Source: Sphingomonas sp. NFR15
GTDB taxonomy: Bacteria > Pseudomonadota > Alphaproteobacteria > Sphingomonadales > Sphingomonadaceae
Assembly (NCBI RefSeq): GCF_900103265.1
Contig: NZ_FMWX01000002.1
Span: 496,001-560,000 of the forward strand
Length of the DNA stretch: 64,000 nt
Direction of reading: 5' to 3'
The position numbers were made by a program, and so were the translations under genes. Of the stretch, positions 7,675-15,783 are shown in pieces (within the stretch, counting starts at the first letter, position 1; the number at the start of each line of letters is the position of its first letter). The notes beneath the pieces were generated by a model. The model saw nothing but the letters and a program-made list of their open reading frames with translations, was not told where the DNA came from and did no database searches.

Positions 7675-10184
7675 AGCCCCAACTCCCCAAGCAGCGCGGA
7701 CGCGCGTGAGCGGACCTCGGCGGCGGTCGAAACGTGCAAGACCGCCGCCGCGAGCGCGCGGCAGCGATCGAGCGAGACGCCGCGCACCAGCGCCTTCACC
7801 TCGGCGACCGCCGCCGGCGCGGCGGACAGCTTGGTGACGCCGAGCCCGATCAGGATCGGCACGGCCAGGCGATCCGAGGCGAGACCGCCGCACACGCCGA
7901 CCGGCTTGCCATGCGTCGCGGCACCGCGACAGCACAGGTCGATCATGCGCAGCACCGCCGGATCGAGCCCGTCCACGCTGCCGGCCACCGCCGGGTTGCC
8001 GCGATCCATCGCCAGCACATATTGGGTGAGGTCGTTGGTGCCGATCGACAGGAAATCGCACTCCGCAGCGAGTCCGTCCGCCATCACCGCCGCCGCCGGG
8101 GTTTCGACCATCACGCCGAGCGGCATGTCCGCGCCGAGGCCGAGCGCGGCGCTTTCCGCCTGCATCGCGGCACGCACCGCGCGCAGCTCCGCGACCGTGG
8201 CGATCATCGGCGCCATCACCCGGACGTCACCCGCCTCGCTGGCGCGCAGCACCGCGCGCATCTGCGCGGCGAGGATGTCCGGATAGGCGAGCGCCACGCG
8301 GATGCCGCGCAGGCCGAGCGCGGGATTCTCCTCGGGCGCGATCGGCAGATAGGGCGCCGGCTTGTCGCCGCCGATGTCGAGCAGGCGGATCACCAGCGGG
8401 CGCCCCTCCAGCGCGCGGGCGATCGCGGCATAGTCCGCCGCCTGTTCGTCCTCGTCGGGCGCGACGGCACGATCGAGGAACAGGAATTCGGTGCGCAGCA
8501 ACCCGCAGCCCTCGGCGCCGCCGGCGACGGCTGGCGCGGCTTCCGCGCGCTTGCCGAGGTTCGCGGACACCTCGATGCGGGTGCCGTCCAGCGTGCGGCC
8601 CTCGAGCATGGCGGCGGTCCGCGCCGCCGCCTTGCGGGCGGCGCGGACCGCCGCCTCGGCCTGCGCGTGTCGCCACCCATCTGTGTCCGGATCGACCGTG
8701 AGCGTGCCCGCCGCCGTGTCGAGCACCAGCGGCGTGCCCGCCGCGATCGTAAGCACGCGCGGGCCGGCGGCGACCAGCGCCGGAATGCCGCGACTGGCGG
8801 CGATGATCGCGACGTGCGAGGTCGGCCCGCCGCGCGCGGTGACGATGCCGGCGACGCGCGCGGGATCGAGCGACGCGACCTGCGACGGCACGAGATCGTC
8901 GGCGAGCAGGATCGCGTCGGCGGGAAGCGCCACATCGGGCGGAGCCTGACCGGCGAGCCGCCATTGCAGTTGCACCTCGACGTCGATCAGATCGTCGGCG
9001 CGCGCGGCGATGTGTGGATCGGCCGCGGCGCGCAGCGCATCGGCCTGATCGCTCATGACGCTTCGCCAGGCGATGGCGGCACTGTCGCCCGCGTCGATCC
9101 GGGCGTGGGTGCGCTCGATGAGGTCTTCGTCGTCGAGCAGCGCGCGATGCGCGGCGACGATGGCGCCCTGCTCGGGGCCGGCCGCGCCACGCTCGGCTTC
9201 GAGCGCGACGGCCAGCGCCGCGAGGGCGTCCGCGAAACGCGCGCGCTCGGCCGCGATGCCTTCGCCGGTACGGGCGAGGATCGGTTCGGGGCGGACGAGA
9301 TGCGCGGCGATGCCGGTCGCGAAGCCGGGCGACGCCGTGACGCCGGTGAGGACGCCTTCCCGCTGCGGCGCCGTGGGCACGGCGGGTACCGGAGCGACGG
9401 GCGCCGCGCTGGCGAGCGGCTTGCCCTCGTCCATGCCCGTCGCGATCAGATCGGCCAGCGCATCGACGGCGGCGTGCGCGTCCGCGCCCGAAGCGGCGAT
9501 GGTGATCGTGTCGCCGTGGGCGATGGCGAGCGTCATCATCGCGCTGGGGCTGCGCAGCCGGGCCTCGCGGTCACCCTTGATCGCGCGCACCTCGGCGTCG
9601 AAGCCCCGCGCGAGACCGGCCAGCTTCGCACAAGGCCGCGCGTGCAGCCCGTGCGCGAGCGGGACGCGCATCGTGCGGGTGGCGGACGGTGTGAAGTCGG
9701 CTCCGCCCCCGGCATTACCGATGGGTTGATCGGCGGCGAGCGCGAGCAGCGGATCGCCGCGACGAACCCGGCCCGGCGGGGCGCGCCACGTGATTGCGTG
9801 GTCGCCCTCGGTCACGACGATCGGCGTGACGAGGCTCTTCGCGCCCGCCGCGACCGTGGCGAGATCGACCACGAGCAGCGGCGCGCCCACATCGACGCGT
9901 TCGCCGGCCCGGACCAGCGGCGTGAAACCGGCGCCGCCGAGGCGCACCGTATCGAGTCCGACGTGCATCAACACGACCGGCCCCGCGTCCAGCCGCAACG
10001 TCACCGCATGCCCCGCCTCATGGACCGAGACGATCACCCCCGGCGCGGGCGCGTGGAGCGTGTCACCGAGCGGGTCGATCGCGACGCCGTCGCCGAGCAG
10101 CCGGTCGGCGAACACCGCATCGGCCACGTCGGCGAGCGGGACGAGCCAGCCGTCGACCGGCGCGACGAGCGTCAGGCGTGTCAT
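7671..10184 (-). CDS. nagF: Multiphosphoryl transfer protein EIIA-HPr-EI (GlcNAc PTS)
   Basis: 837 residues. Three PTS modules are fused: glucose-type EIIA (1-150; phospho-His74 in LMHVGLDTV, His59 nearby), HPr (about 170-250; His181 in HGLHARPCAKLAG), and enzyme I (about 280-837; phospho-His457 in GGPTSHVAIIAASRG, then the PEP-binding TIM barrel with LRTEFLFLDR and SIGTNDLTQY). It carries the whole relay from PEP to EIIB, so this locus needs no other general PTS protein. The start ATG overlaps the nagA stop (ATGA), and the TGA overlaps the GTG of nagE, indicating translational coupling. Fusions of this composition occur in GlcNAc operons of xanthomonads and sphingomonads. Confidence 0.93.
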   Translation of the reverse strand: MTRLTLVAPVDGWLVPLADVADAVFADRLLGDGVAIDPLGDTLHAPAPGVIVSVHEAGHAVTLRLDAGPVVLMHVGLDTVRLGGAGFTPLVRAGERVDVGAPLLVVDLATVAAGAKSLVTPIVVTEGDHAITWRAPPGRVRRGDPLLALAADQPIGNAGGGADFTPSATRTMRVPLAHGLHARPCAKLAGLARGFDAEVRAIKGDREARLRSPSAMMTLAIAHGDTITIAASGADAHAAVDALADLIATGMDEGKPLASAAPVAPVPAVPTAPQREGVLTGVTASPGFATGIAAHLVRPEPILARTGEGIAAERARFADALAALAVALEAERGAAGPEQGAIVAAHRALLDDEDLIERTHARIDAGDSAAIAWRSVMSDQADALRAAADPHIAARADDLIDVEVQLQWRLAGQAPPDVALPADAILLADDLVPSQVASLDPARVAGIVTARGGPTSHVAIIAASRGIPALVAAGPRVLTIAAGTPLVLDTAAGTLTVDPDTDGWRHAQAEAAVRAARKAAARTAAMLEGRTLDGTRIEVSANLGKRAEAAPAVAGGAEGCGLLRTEFLFLDRAVAPDEDEQAADYAAIARALEGRPLVIRLLDIGGDKPAPYLPIAPEENPALGLRGIRVALAYPDILAAQMRAVLRASEAGDVRVMAPMIATVAELRAVRAAMQAESAALGLGADMPLGVMVETPAAAVMADGLAAECDFLSIGTNDLTQYVLAMDRGNPAVAGSVDGLDPAVLRMIDLCCRGAATHGKPVGVCGGLASDRLAVPILIGLGVTKLSAAPAAVAEVKALVRGVSLDRCRALAAAVLHVSTAAEVRSRASALLGELGL

Positions 10185-11359
10185 CGGCCGGTCAATTCCC
10201 CCTGAGCGTGCGCGTCGACCGGCTCGGCGGCGACCTTCACGCCGCCGATCCAGGTCTGGAGCGGTTGGAGATCGGCATCGAGCACGACGAAATCGGCGCG
10301 CTTGCCGGGCGCCAGCGTGCCGCGTTCACGATCGAGGCCGAGGAACGCGGCGGGCGAAGCGCTCGCCATCCGGCTCACGAGCGGCAGATCGGCGCCGGTC
10401 GCGGCACGCATCGTCCGAACCGCCTGCGCCATATCGAGATGCGCGCCCGCCAGCGTGCCGTCGTCGCCCTGGCACACCCCGTCACGCACCACCATCCGGC
10501 GGCCGTTGAGCAGGAACGAATCGTCGCCCGAGCCGACGCTCGGCATCGCATCGGTGACGAGCATCAGCCGGTCGGCGCCCTTGACGCGGAGCGCGACATC
10601 GAGCGCGGCGGGCGCGACATGCACACCGTCCGCGATCAGACCGCACCAGATCCGGTCGTCGGTAAAGGCCGCGCCGACGACGCCGGGCGCGCGGTGCAGC
10701 AGCGGCGACATCGCATTGTAGAGATGGGTGACGCCGGTGATGCCGGCGGCGAACCCCGCCCGCGCCTGTTCATAGGTGGCGTCGGTATGCCCCGCGCTGA
10801 GGATGACGCCCGCCGCCGCGAGACGCGACACGTCCTGAGCCGTCACGATCTCGGGCGCCAGCGTCATCATCACGACGCCGCGACGCGGCGCGCACAGCGC
10901 CTCGATGACCTCGCGATCGAGCGCGCGGATCAGCGACGGATCGTGGATGCCCTTGCGCGCGCCGCTGATGAACGGGCCTTCGATATGGACGCCGACGATC
11001 CCCGGCACCCCCGCCAGGATCGCCGCGTCGACCGCGTCGAGCGCGGCGCCGATCGCTGCATGCGTGTCGCTGATGAGCGTCGGCAACAAAGCGGTCGTGC
11101 CGAAGCGCGCGTGCGCCGCGGCGATCGTCGCCAATCCGTCGATGGTCAGCGCGTTGTTGAACAGCACCCCGCCGCCGCCATTGACCTGCGTGTCGATGAA
11201 GCCGGGCAGCAGCCAGCCGCTGGCGAGGTCGATCTCGATGTCGCCCGCGCCGGCGGGCTCGACCGCGCGCAGACGCCCGTCCGCCAGGACGAAAGTGGCG
11301 TCGGACAGGATTGCGTCGCCGACCAGGATGTGGCCGCCGTGGATCGTGATCGTGCTCAT
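10181..11359 (-). CDS. nagA: N-acetylglucosamine-6-phosphate deacetylase
   Basis: 392 residues, normal for NagA. It is an amidohydrolase-fold cytoplasmic enzyme turning GlcNAc-6-P into GlcN-6-P and acetate. Visible family motifs are GVHIEGPFISGARKGIHDP, with the metal-ligand Glu, then LSAGHTDATYEQ and GVTHLYNAMSP with metal-binding His residues, and LVTDAMPSVG with the catalytic Asp. Both ends overlap neighbours by four bases (ATGA with the upstream SIS gene, ATGA with the PTS fusion), so it is translated as part of one operon. It is the step between PTS import and deamination. Confidence 0.95.
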   Translation of the reverse strand: MSTITIHGGHILVGDAILSDATFVLADGRLRAVEPAGAGDIEIDLASGWLLPGFIDTQVNGGGGVLFNNALTIDGLATIAAAHARFGTTALLPTLISDTHAAIGAALDAVDAAILAGVPGIVGVHIEGPFISGARKGIHDPSLIRALDREVIEALCAPRRGVVMMTLAPEIVTAQDVSRLAAAGVILSAGHTDATYEQARAGFAAGITGVTHLYNAMSPLLHRAPGVVGAAFTDDRIWCGLIADGVHVAPAALDVALRVKGADRLMLVTDAMPSVGSGDDSFLLNGRRMVVRDGVCQGDDGTLAGAHLDMAQAVRTMRAATGADLPLVSRMASASPAAFLGLDRERGTLAPGKRADFVVLDADLQPLQTWIGGVKVAAEPVDAHAQGELTGR

Positions 11360-12438
11360 CGCGTCCGCGTCACTTTGGCGAGATAGGGCGGCTGGTCGGG
11401 ATCATGGCCGCGCGCCAGCGCGAGCGCGTTGACCATGCGGTAGAAGCTGGCGATCATCACGATCGGCGCGAGTTCGGGTGACACCGCGAGCGCGGGCAGC
11501 CGTTCGATCCCGGCGTGCGACGTCTCCGCATTGCTGGCGAGCCAAACCCGCGCGCCGCGTTCGGCGAAGATATCCGCGAGCGCGCGAACGTCCTCGCCGG
11601 CGATTCCGCCGGTGTCGAAGGCGATCACCGGGAAGCCCGCGCGCACGATCGCCATCGGACCGTGGCGAACCTCGGCGGCGCTGAACGCCTCGCCGTGGAG
11701 CCCGCAGGTCTCCTTGAGCTTGAGCGCCGCTTCCTGCGCGATCGCGAGGCCGTACCCACGGCTGACCAGGAACAGATTGGTCGCGTCCTGCAGCCCGCGC
11801 GTCACCGATGACCAATCGAGCGCGAAGGCGATATCGACCAGCGCCGGCAGGGCGGCGAGATCCGCACGCAGCGCCGCGTCGTCGCGCCACGCGGCGACGA
11901 TCGCGGCGATGCCGGCGAGCGAGGCGATATAGGATTTGGTCGCCGCGACCGATTTCTCCGGGCCGGCGCACAATGGCAGCACGACGTCCGCCGCGTCGGC
12001 CAACGGTGAGCCCTCGTCATTGACGAGCGCGACGACCAGCGCACCCGACGCGCGTTGCCGCTCCACCGTCGCGAGCAGATCCGGGCTGCGGCCCGATTGC
12101 GAGATGGCGATGCAGAGCGTCGAGACGCCTGCGCCCGCCCGCGCGGGCTGCGCATCATAGAGCGATACCGTCGAGAAGGCCGCCGAGGCGGTGGGCGTGC
12201 CGAGCAGCGTTTCGACCATGTATTTCGCATAGGTCGCCGCATGATCGGACGATCCGCGCGCGCAGGTGACGACGATCGCGGGAGCGAGCGCGCGCAGCCG
12301 CGCGCCGAGCGTGGCGAGCGTGGCTCGGTTGCGATCCAGAAAACGCGCGATCGTGGCGCCGGCCTCGCCCGCCTCCGCATACATCAGCGTCGCGGCGACT
12401 GTCGCGTCGGAGGCGTGGTCCGCCATCTGAAAGCTCAC
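11356..12438 (-). CDS. nagB-II: SIS-domain glucosamine-6-phosphate deaminase (NagB-II type)
   Basis: 360 residues from GTG 12438, chosen because GGAGGT lies six bases upstream; ATG 12426 is too far from that site, and a longer open frame to 12528 has no support. It contains two sugar isomerase (SIS) domains (ARGSSDHAATYAKYMVE, AISQSGRSPDLLA, then SRGYGLAIAQEAALKLKE, EVRHGPMAI), like the isomerase half of GlmS without the glutaminase. Such stand-alone proteins replace classical NagB in Shewanella-type GlcNAc operons, converting GlcN-6-P to fructose-6-P and ammonia. It is the first gene of the operon, and its position next to nagA supports the catabolic rather than the biosynthetic role. Confidence 0.9.
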   Translation of the reverse strand: MSFQMADHASDATVAATLMYAEAGEAGATIARFLDRNRATLATLGARLRALAPAIVVTCARGSSDHAATYAKYMVETLLGTPTASAAFSTVSLYDAQPARAGAGVSTLCIAISQSGRSPDLLATVERQRASGALVVALVNDEGSPLADAADVVLPLCAGPEKSVAATKSYIASLAGIAAIVAAWRDDAALRADLAALPALVDIAFALDWSSVTRGLQDATNLFLVSRGYGLAIAQEAALKLKETCGLHGEAFSAAEVRHGPMAIVRAGFPVIAFDTGGIAGEDVRALADIFAERGARVWLASNAETSHAGIERLPALAVSPELAPIVMIASFYRMVNALALARGHDPDQPPYLAKVTRTR

Positions 12439-12519
12439 TGAGTACCTCCGCCTGACAGAAACGGCGCCGCGCGTCCAAGGAGACGCCCCGCCCCTCGGGA
12501 GGCAGCCGGCATGCGGGGC

Positions 12520-12547
12520 ATTATGCATGGTTCGGATGTCATGACAA
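12520..12547 (-). promoter_or_regulatory. Sigma70-like promoter of the GlcNAc operon
   Basis: On the minus strand TTGTCA (12547-12542) and CATAAT (12525-12520) are separated by 16 bases, about 80 bases upstream of the GTG at 12438. Both hexamers are close to the TTGACA/TATAAT consensus, and the site lies in an AT-rich island of otherwise GC-rich DNA. Confidence 0.5.
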
Positions 12548-12560
12548 TGGTATCTTATGT
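12546..12560. promoter_or_regulatory. Candidate GntR/NagR operator 1
   Basis: AATGGTATCTTATGT resembles the HutC-subfamily GlcNAc operators known from Bacillus (ATTGGTATAGACAACT type). It overlaps the -35 hexamer of the putative GlcNAc-operon promoter, a position suited to repression. The second half is a poor match. Confidence 0.4.
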
Positions 12561-12816
12561 GTATTTTTTAGCGTTCGGCTTCGGGCGGACACGCCATTCC
12601 ATTTTCGGACGTTGCGGGACGGCCCCGAACGAGTCCCAGCCAAACGACGGGCCGTCGATCGTAACTTTACGTCGCTGACGTTCACATAGTTGATACTTTC
12701 TGTGCGATTCGGTGACATATTCCCCTGTCCCCTGTACCGATCTGCCGTAGCCCAGCCCCGGCCGGGAGATGTTCCGCATCCGGCCATCGCCTTGATAGGG
12801 CGATTGTTTTCCTCGT

Positions 12817-12832
12817 GGTTGCGATACCAATT
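12817..12832. promoter_or_regulatory. Candidate GntR/NagR operator 2
   Basis: Read on the minus strand, AATTGGTATCGCAACC matches the ATTGGTAT(N)G(N)CAAC(N) pattern better than site 1 does. It lies 167 bases upstream of the TonB-receptor ATG, in opposite orientation to site 1, consistent with one regulator controlling both divergent operons. Confidence 0.42.
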
Positions 12833-12998
12833 CGCGTTTTCGCTTTTAAATGTTATGTTTTTGTCTTTGTTTCCACTTGACAGGCGGCAGACTTCTCCGT
12901 GACACTCGCATTACAGCCGCAGGATTCCGGTGGGGCGAAAACGGGCGGAAGGTCCAGGCGCCGCACGTAACCGACGATAACGCAGAGGGGGTTTGACG

Positions 12999-15746
12999 AT
13001 GTACGGTATGCGAGCAGGCAAGCGGGCAATCGGTGCGAGGGAATGGCTGTTGGCGACGAGTTGCGTCGCCGCGATCGCCGCGATCACGCCCGCCGACGCG
13101 CAGACGGTGCCGGCCGGCGGCGCGGTGGCGGCGGACGTCGCCGTGCCGGCGGGCGCGGGCGCGCAGAGCGACGAGACGGTCGGCCCCGACATCACCGTCA
13201 CCGGCTTTCGCGAGAGCCTGCGCTCGGCCGCCGACGCCAAGCGCCGCGACATCCGCATCTCCGACGGCATCACCGCCGAGGATATCGGCAAGTTCCCCGC
13301 GCAGAACATCACCGAGGCGATCCAGCGGATCGCCGGCGTGCAGATGTCGAACATCAACGGGCGTGGCTCGACGATCAGCATCCGCGGCCTCGGCGCGCAA
13401 TATGCGCGCACCACGATCAACGGGCAGACCTTCGCCAGCGCCGACTTCAAGGACGGCTTCCGCTACGACATCATCCAGACCGATCTCGCCAGCGCGATCC
13501 AGGTCATCAAGTCGCCGACCGCCGACATGGACACCGGCGGCCTTTCCGGCACGGTCAACATCGATACGGTCAAGCCGCTGGGCTACAAGGGCCCGCACTT
13601 CATCCTCGGCGTGAAGGGCTATGACTCGGATTACCGCGGCGGGGTGACGCCGAAGGTCAGCGGCGCCTATGTCAACCAGTTCGCGGGCGGCACGCTCGGC
13701 GTGATGGTCAACGTCGGCTTCCAGAAGCTGCGCGACCGCGGCGATTATCTGTTCATCAAGAACTGGTACGATCCCGGCGTGCTGCTGCCCGACGCCTATG
13801 TTCCGGGCAACCTGCGCTTCCGCCGCATCGACCGCGATACCGAGCAGTTGATGGCGAGCGGCGCGATCCAGTGGCAGCCAACCTCGAACTTCGAGGTGCT
13901 GTTGCAGGGCGAATATTCGAAGGACCACACCACCTACGACACGCGCCAGTTGGTGTTCGGCCGCTGGGCGACATCGGCGGTGACGGTCAACCACGTCGCG
14001 AACCGTGTCGCGGACAAGATCTCGATCAGCGACTTCAACGTCGACAACAACGACCAGCCCGAACTGCGCAACCTCGCGAGCCAGGCCTATACCGGCACGA
14101 TCAACTGGGAACCGGCCGAAGGCTGGAAGATCCACGGCGTCGGCCATTATACGCAGGGCGACGCGCATCTCTATGAATGGGCGTCGATCGACGAGGTCCA
14201 TTTCGCCGGCGGCGGCACGCTCGACATTTCCGATCCGAGCAACGTCAAGTTCAACACGCAGAGCGTCACCAGCGGCGCGCCCTACACGACCGCCAACCGC
14301 ACCTGGTTCGCGTTCCTCGACGGCGCCACGCACATCCAGTCCGCCAAGGATACCGCCGGGCAGCTCGACGTGACGCGCGACATCGGCTGGCATGGCGTGA
14401 AGGCGCTGGTGTTCGGCGCGAAATATCACCACGAGAGCTTCCAGACCGACGCCTATCGCCATGACCGCGACGGCGACGTGAGCGACCGCGTCACCTACCC
14501 CGAATACGCCTATATCCCGGATCTGGCGACCACGGGCGTGCCGGTCACCAATTTCCTCGGCAATGCGATGGGCGTCCCCGGCACGTTCCTGTCGGTGAAC
14601 GCGCCATTGTGGCAATCGGTACTCGCGCAGCACGGCATCACCGTGCCCGACACGCGCGACTGGCCGAACACCTACCGCGTCGACCGCTACATCCCCTCGG
14701 TGTACGGCATGCTCAACATCGACGGCGACCTCGGCGGCAAGCGGCTGCGCGGCAACATCGGCGTGCGGTATGAACACACGCATCAGAACGTCACGACCAG
14801 CATCACCAACGGCACCGACAGCAGCGCGACGCTGATCGGGCAGGAGCATGTCGTCCAGGACTACGGCAACGTCCTGCCGAGCGCCTCGTTCGCGCTCGAC
14901 CTCACCCCCAAGCTGGTCGCGCGGGTCGCGCTCGCCAAGGTGCTGGTGCGCCCGCTGCTCAACAGCCAGACGCAAATGGCGGACACGATCAGCACCTCGA
15001 CCAGCAGTTCGCGCCCCAGCGTTTCGGTGGCGCAGGGCGAGTCGCGGCTGAAGCCGCTGACCGCCAACCAGGCCGACATCAGCCTCGAATATTATTACGG
15101 CGCGGGCAATTCGATCAGCCTCGCCGGCTTCTACAAGGCGGTGAAGAACGGCACCTTCACCCAATTCTACTGCCCGACCTCATACAACGGCGTCGCGCTC
15201 AACGGACAGACCACCAACTGCCAGTCGGCCGACCTGCGCACCGACTACAGCTTCAGCCGCGTGCTGAACGACAGCAGCACGATCCACATCAAGGGCGTGG
15301 AATTCTCCGCATCGCAGAACTTCGATCCGTTCCTGCCGCTCAAAGGGTTCGGCGCGACCGGCAACATCACCTATGTCGACGCCGACAGCCCGGCGGCGGG
15401 CACCGGCTTCCACCTGCGCGACCTTTCCAAGCTGACCTGGAACCTGACGCCCTATTGGGAAAACGAGATGTTCAGCGTGCGCTTCTCGGTCAACCACCGC
15501 AGTTCGTACCAGCAGGATGCGGCCGACAGCTTCTTCGTCAACGGCGGCGAAATCCATACGGTGCGCGCACGCACGCAGATGGACCTCGCGCTGGGCTTCA
15601 CGCCGACGAAGTTCCTGAGCTTCACCGGTGGCATCATCAACCTCAACAACACGCACGAAGACGCGTATCAGACCACCGAGGACACGTTCCAGTTGGCCAG
15701 CCGCACGGGCCGGACCTTCTATCTGTCCGCAACCGCCCGGTTCTGA
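12999..15746 (+). CDS. TonB-dependent receptor, probable GlcNAc/oligosaccharide importer
   Basis: 915 residues from ATG 12999, with GAGGGGG seven bases upstream; a TTG at 12993 is a poorer choice. A signal peptide ends near PADAQT (about 36). The plug domain (about 60-200) begins with DITVTGFRESLRSAADAKRR, a TonB-box-like start typical of the large proteobacterial receptor family with the KFPAQNITEAIQRIAGV segment, and contains ISIRGLGAQYARTTINGQ. A long barrel ends in RTFYLSATARF with a terminal Phe. It heads the operon holding GH89, NagX, GH29 and GH43, and is divergent from the GlcNAc operon with shared operator-like sites, so it likely imports GlcNAc-bearing oligosaccharides. The ligand is inferred from context only. 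Confidence 0.92.
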   Translation: MYGMRAGKRAIGAREWLLATSCVAAIAAITPADAQTVPAGGAVAADVAVPAGAGAQSDETVGPDITVTGFRESLRSAADAKRRDIRISDGITAEDIGKFPAQNITEAIQRIAGVQMSNINGRGSTISIRGLGAQYARTTINGQTFASADFKDGFRYDIIQTDLASAIQVIKSPTADMDTGGLSGTVNIDTVKPLGYKGPHFILGVKGYDSDYRGGVTPKVSGAYVNQFAGGTLGVMVNVGFQKLRDRGDYLFIKNWYDPGVLLPDAYVPGNLRFRRIDRDTEQLMASGAIQWQPTSNFEVLLQGEYSKDHTTYDTRQLVFGRWATSAVTVNHVANRVADKISISDFNVDNNDQPELRNLASQAYTGTINWEPAEGWKIHGVGHYTQGDAHLYEWASIDEVHFAGGGTLDISDPSNVKFNTQSVTSGAPYTTANRTWFAFLDGATHIQSAKDTAGQLDVTRDIGWHGVKALVFGAKYHHESFQTDAYRHDRDGDVSDRVTYPEYAYIPDLATTGVPVTNFLGNAMGVPGTFLSVNAPLWQSVLAQHGITVPDTRDWPNTYRVDRYIPSVYGMLNIDGDLGGKRLRGNIGVRYEHTHQNVTTSITNGTDSSATLIGQEHVVQDYGNVLPSASFALDLTPKLVARVALAKVLVRPLLNSQTQMADTISTSTSSSRPSVSVAQGESRLKPLTANQADISLEYYYGAGNSISLAGFYKAVKNGTFTQFYCPTSYNGVALNGQTTNCQSADLRTDYSFSRVLNDSSTIHIKGVEFSASQNFDPFLPLKGFGATGNITYVDADSPAAGTGFHLRDLSKLTWNLTPYWENEMFSVRFSVNHRSSYQQDAADSFFVNGGEIHTVRARTQMDLALGFTPTKFLSFTGGIINLNNTHEDAYQTTEDTFQLASRTGRTFYLSATARF

Positions 15747-15783
15747 TCCGAACGTCCAGCCAAGAAGAGCGATCGCCCCAGCC

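Larger units (their letters stand above)
12439..12998. other. 560-base divergent control region between the GlcNAc operon and the TonB-receptor operon
   Basis: No convincing gene is present; the short open frames here have no ribosome sites and no recognisable protein. The region is visibly AT-richer than its flanks, notably 12541-12570 and 12831-12870. It contains a sigma70-like promoter toward the GlcNAc operon and two related, oppositely oriented motifs of the form AAT(T)GGTATC, annotated separately. The remainder, 12570-12810 and 12870-12980, shows nothing else I can name. Confidence 0.6.

Noticed and set aside
7734..10205. An uninterrupted 823-codon plus-strand frame opposite the PTS fusion and part of nagE
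   Set aside because: It mirrors the real minus-strand genes; its product is Arg/His-rich low-complexity text with no domain, a common artefact of GC-rich codon use.
12539..12902. Short frames in the divergent 560-base region
   Set aside because: No ribosome sites, no recognisable protein, and the region holds promoter-like signals instead.
12846..15164. A 772-codon minus-strand frame opposite the TonB receptor
   Set aside because: Same artefact; the plus frame has signal peptide, plug and barrel motifs.
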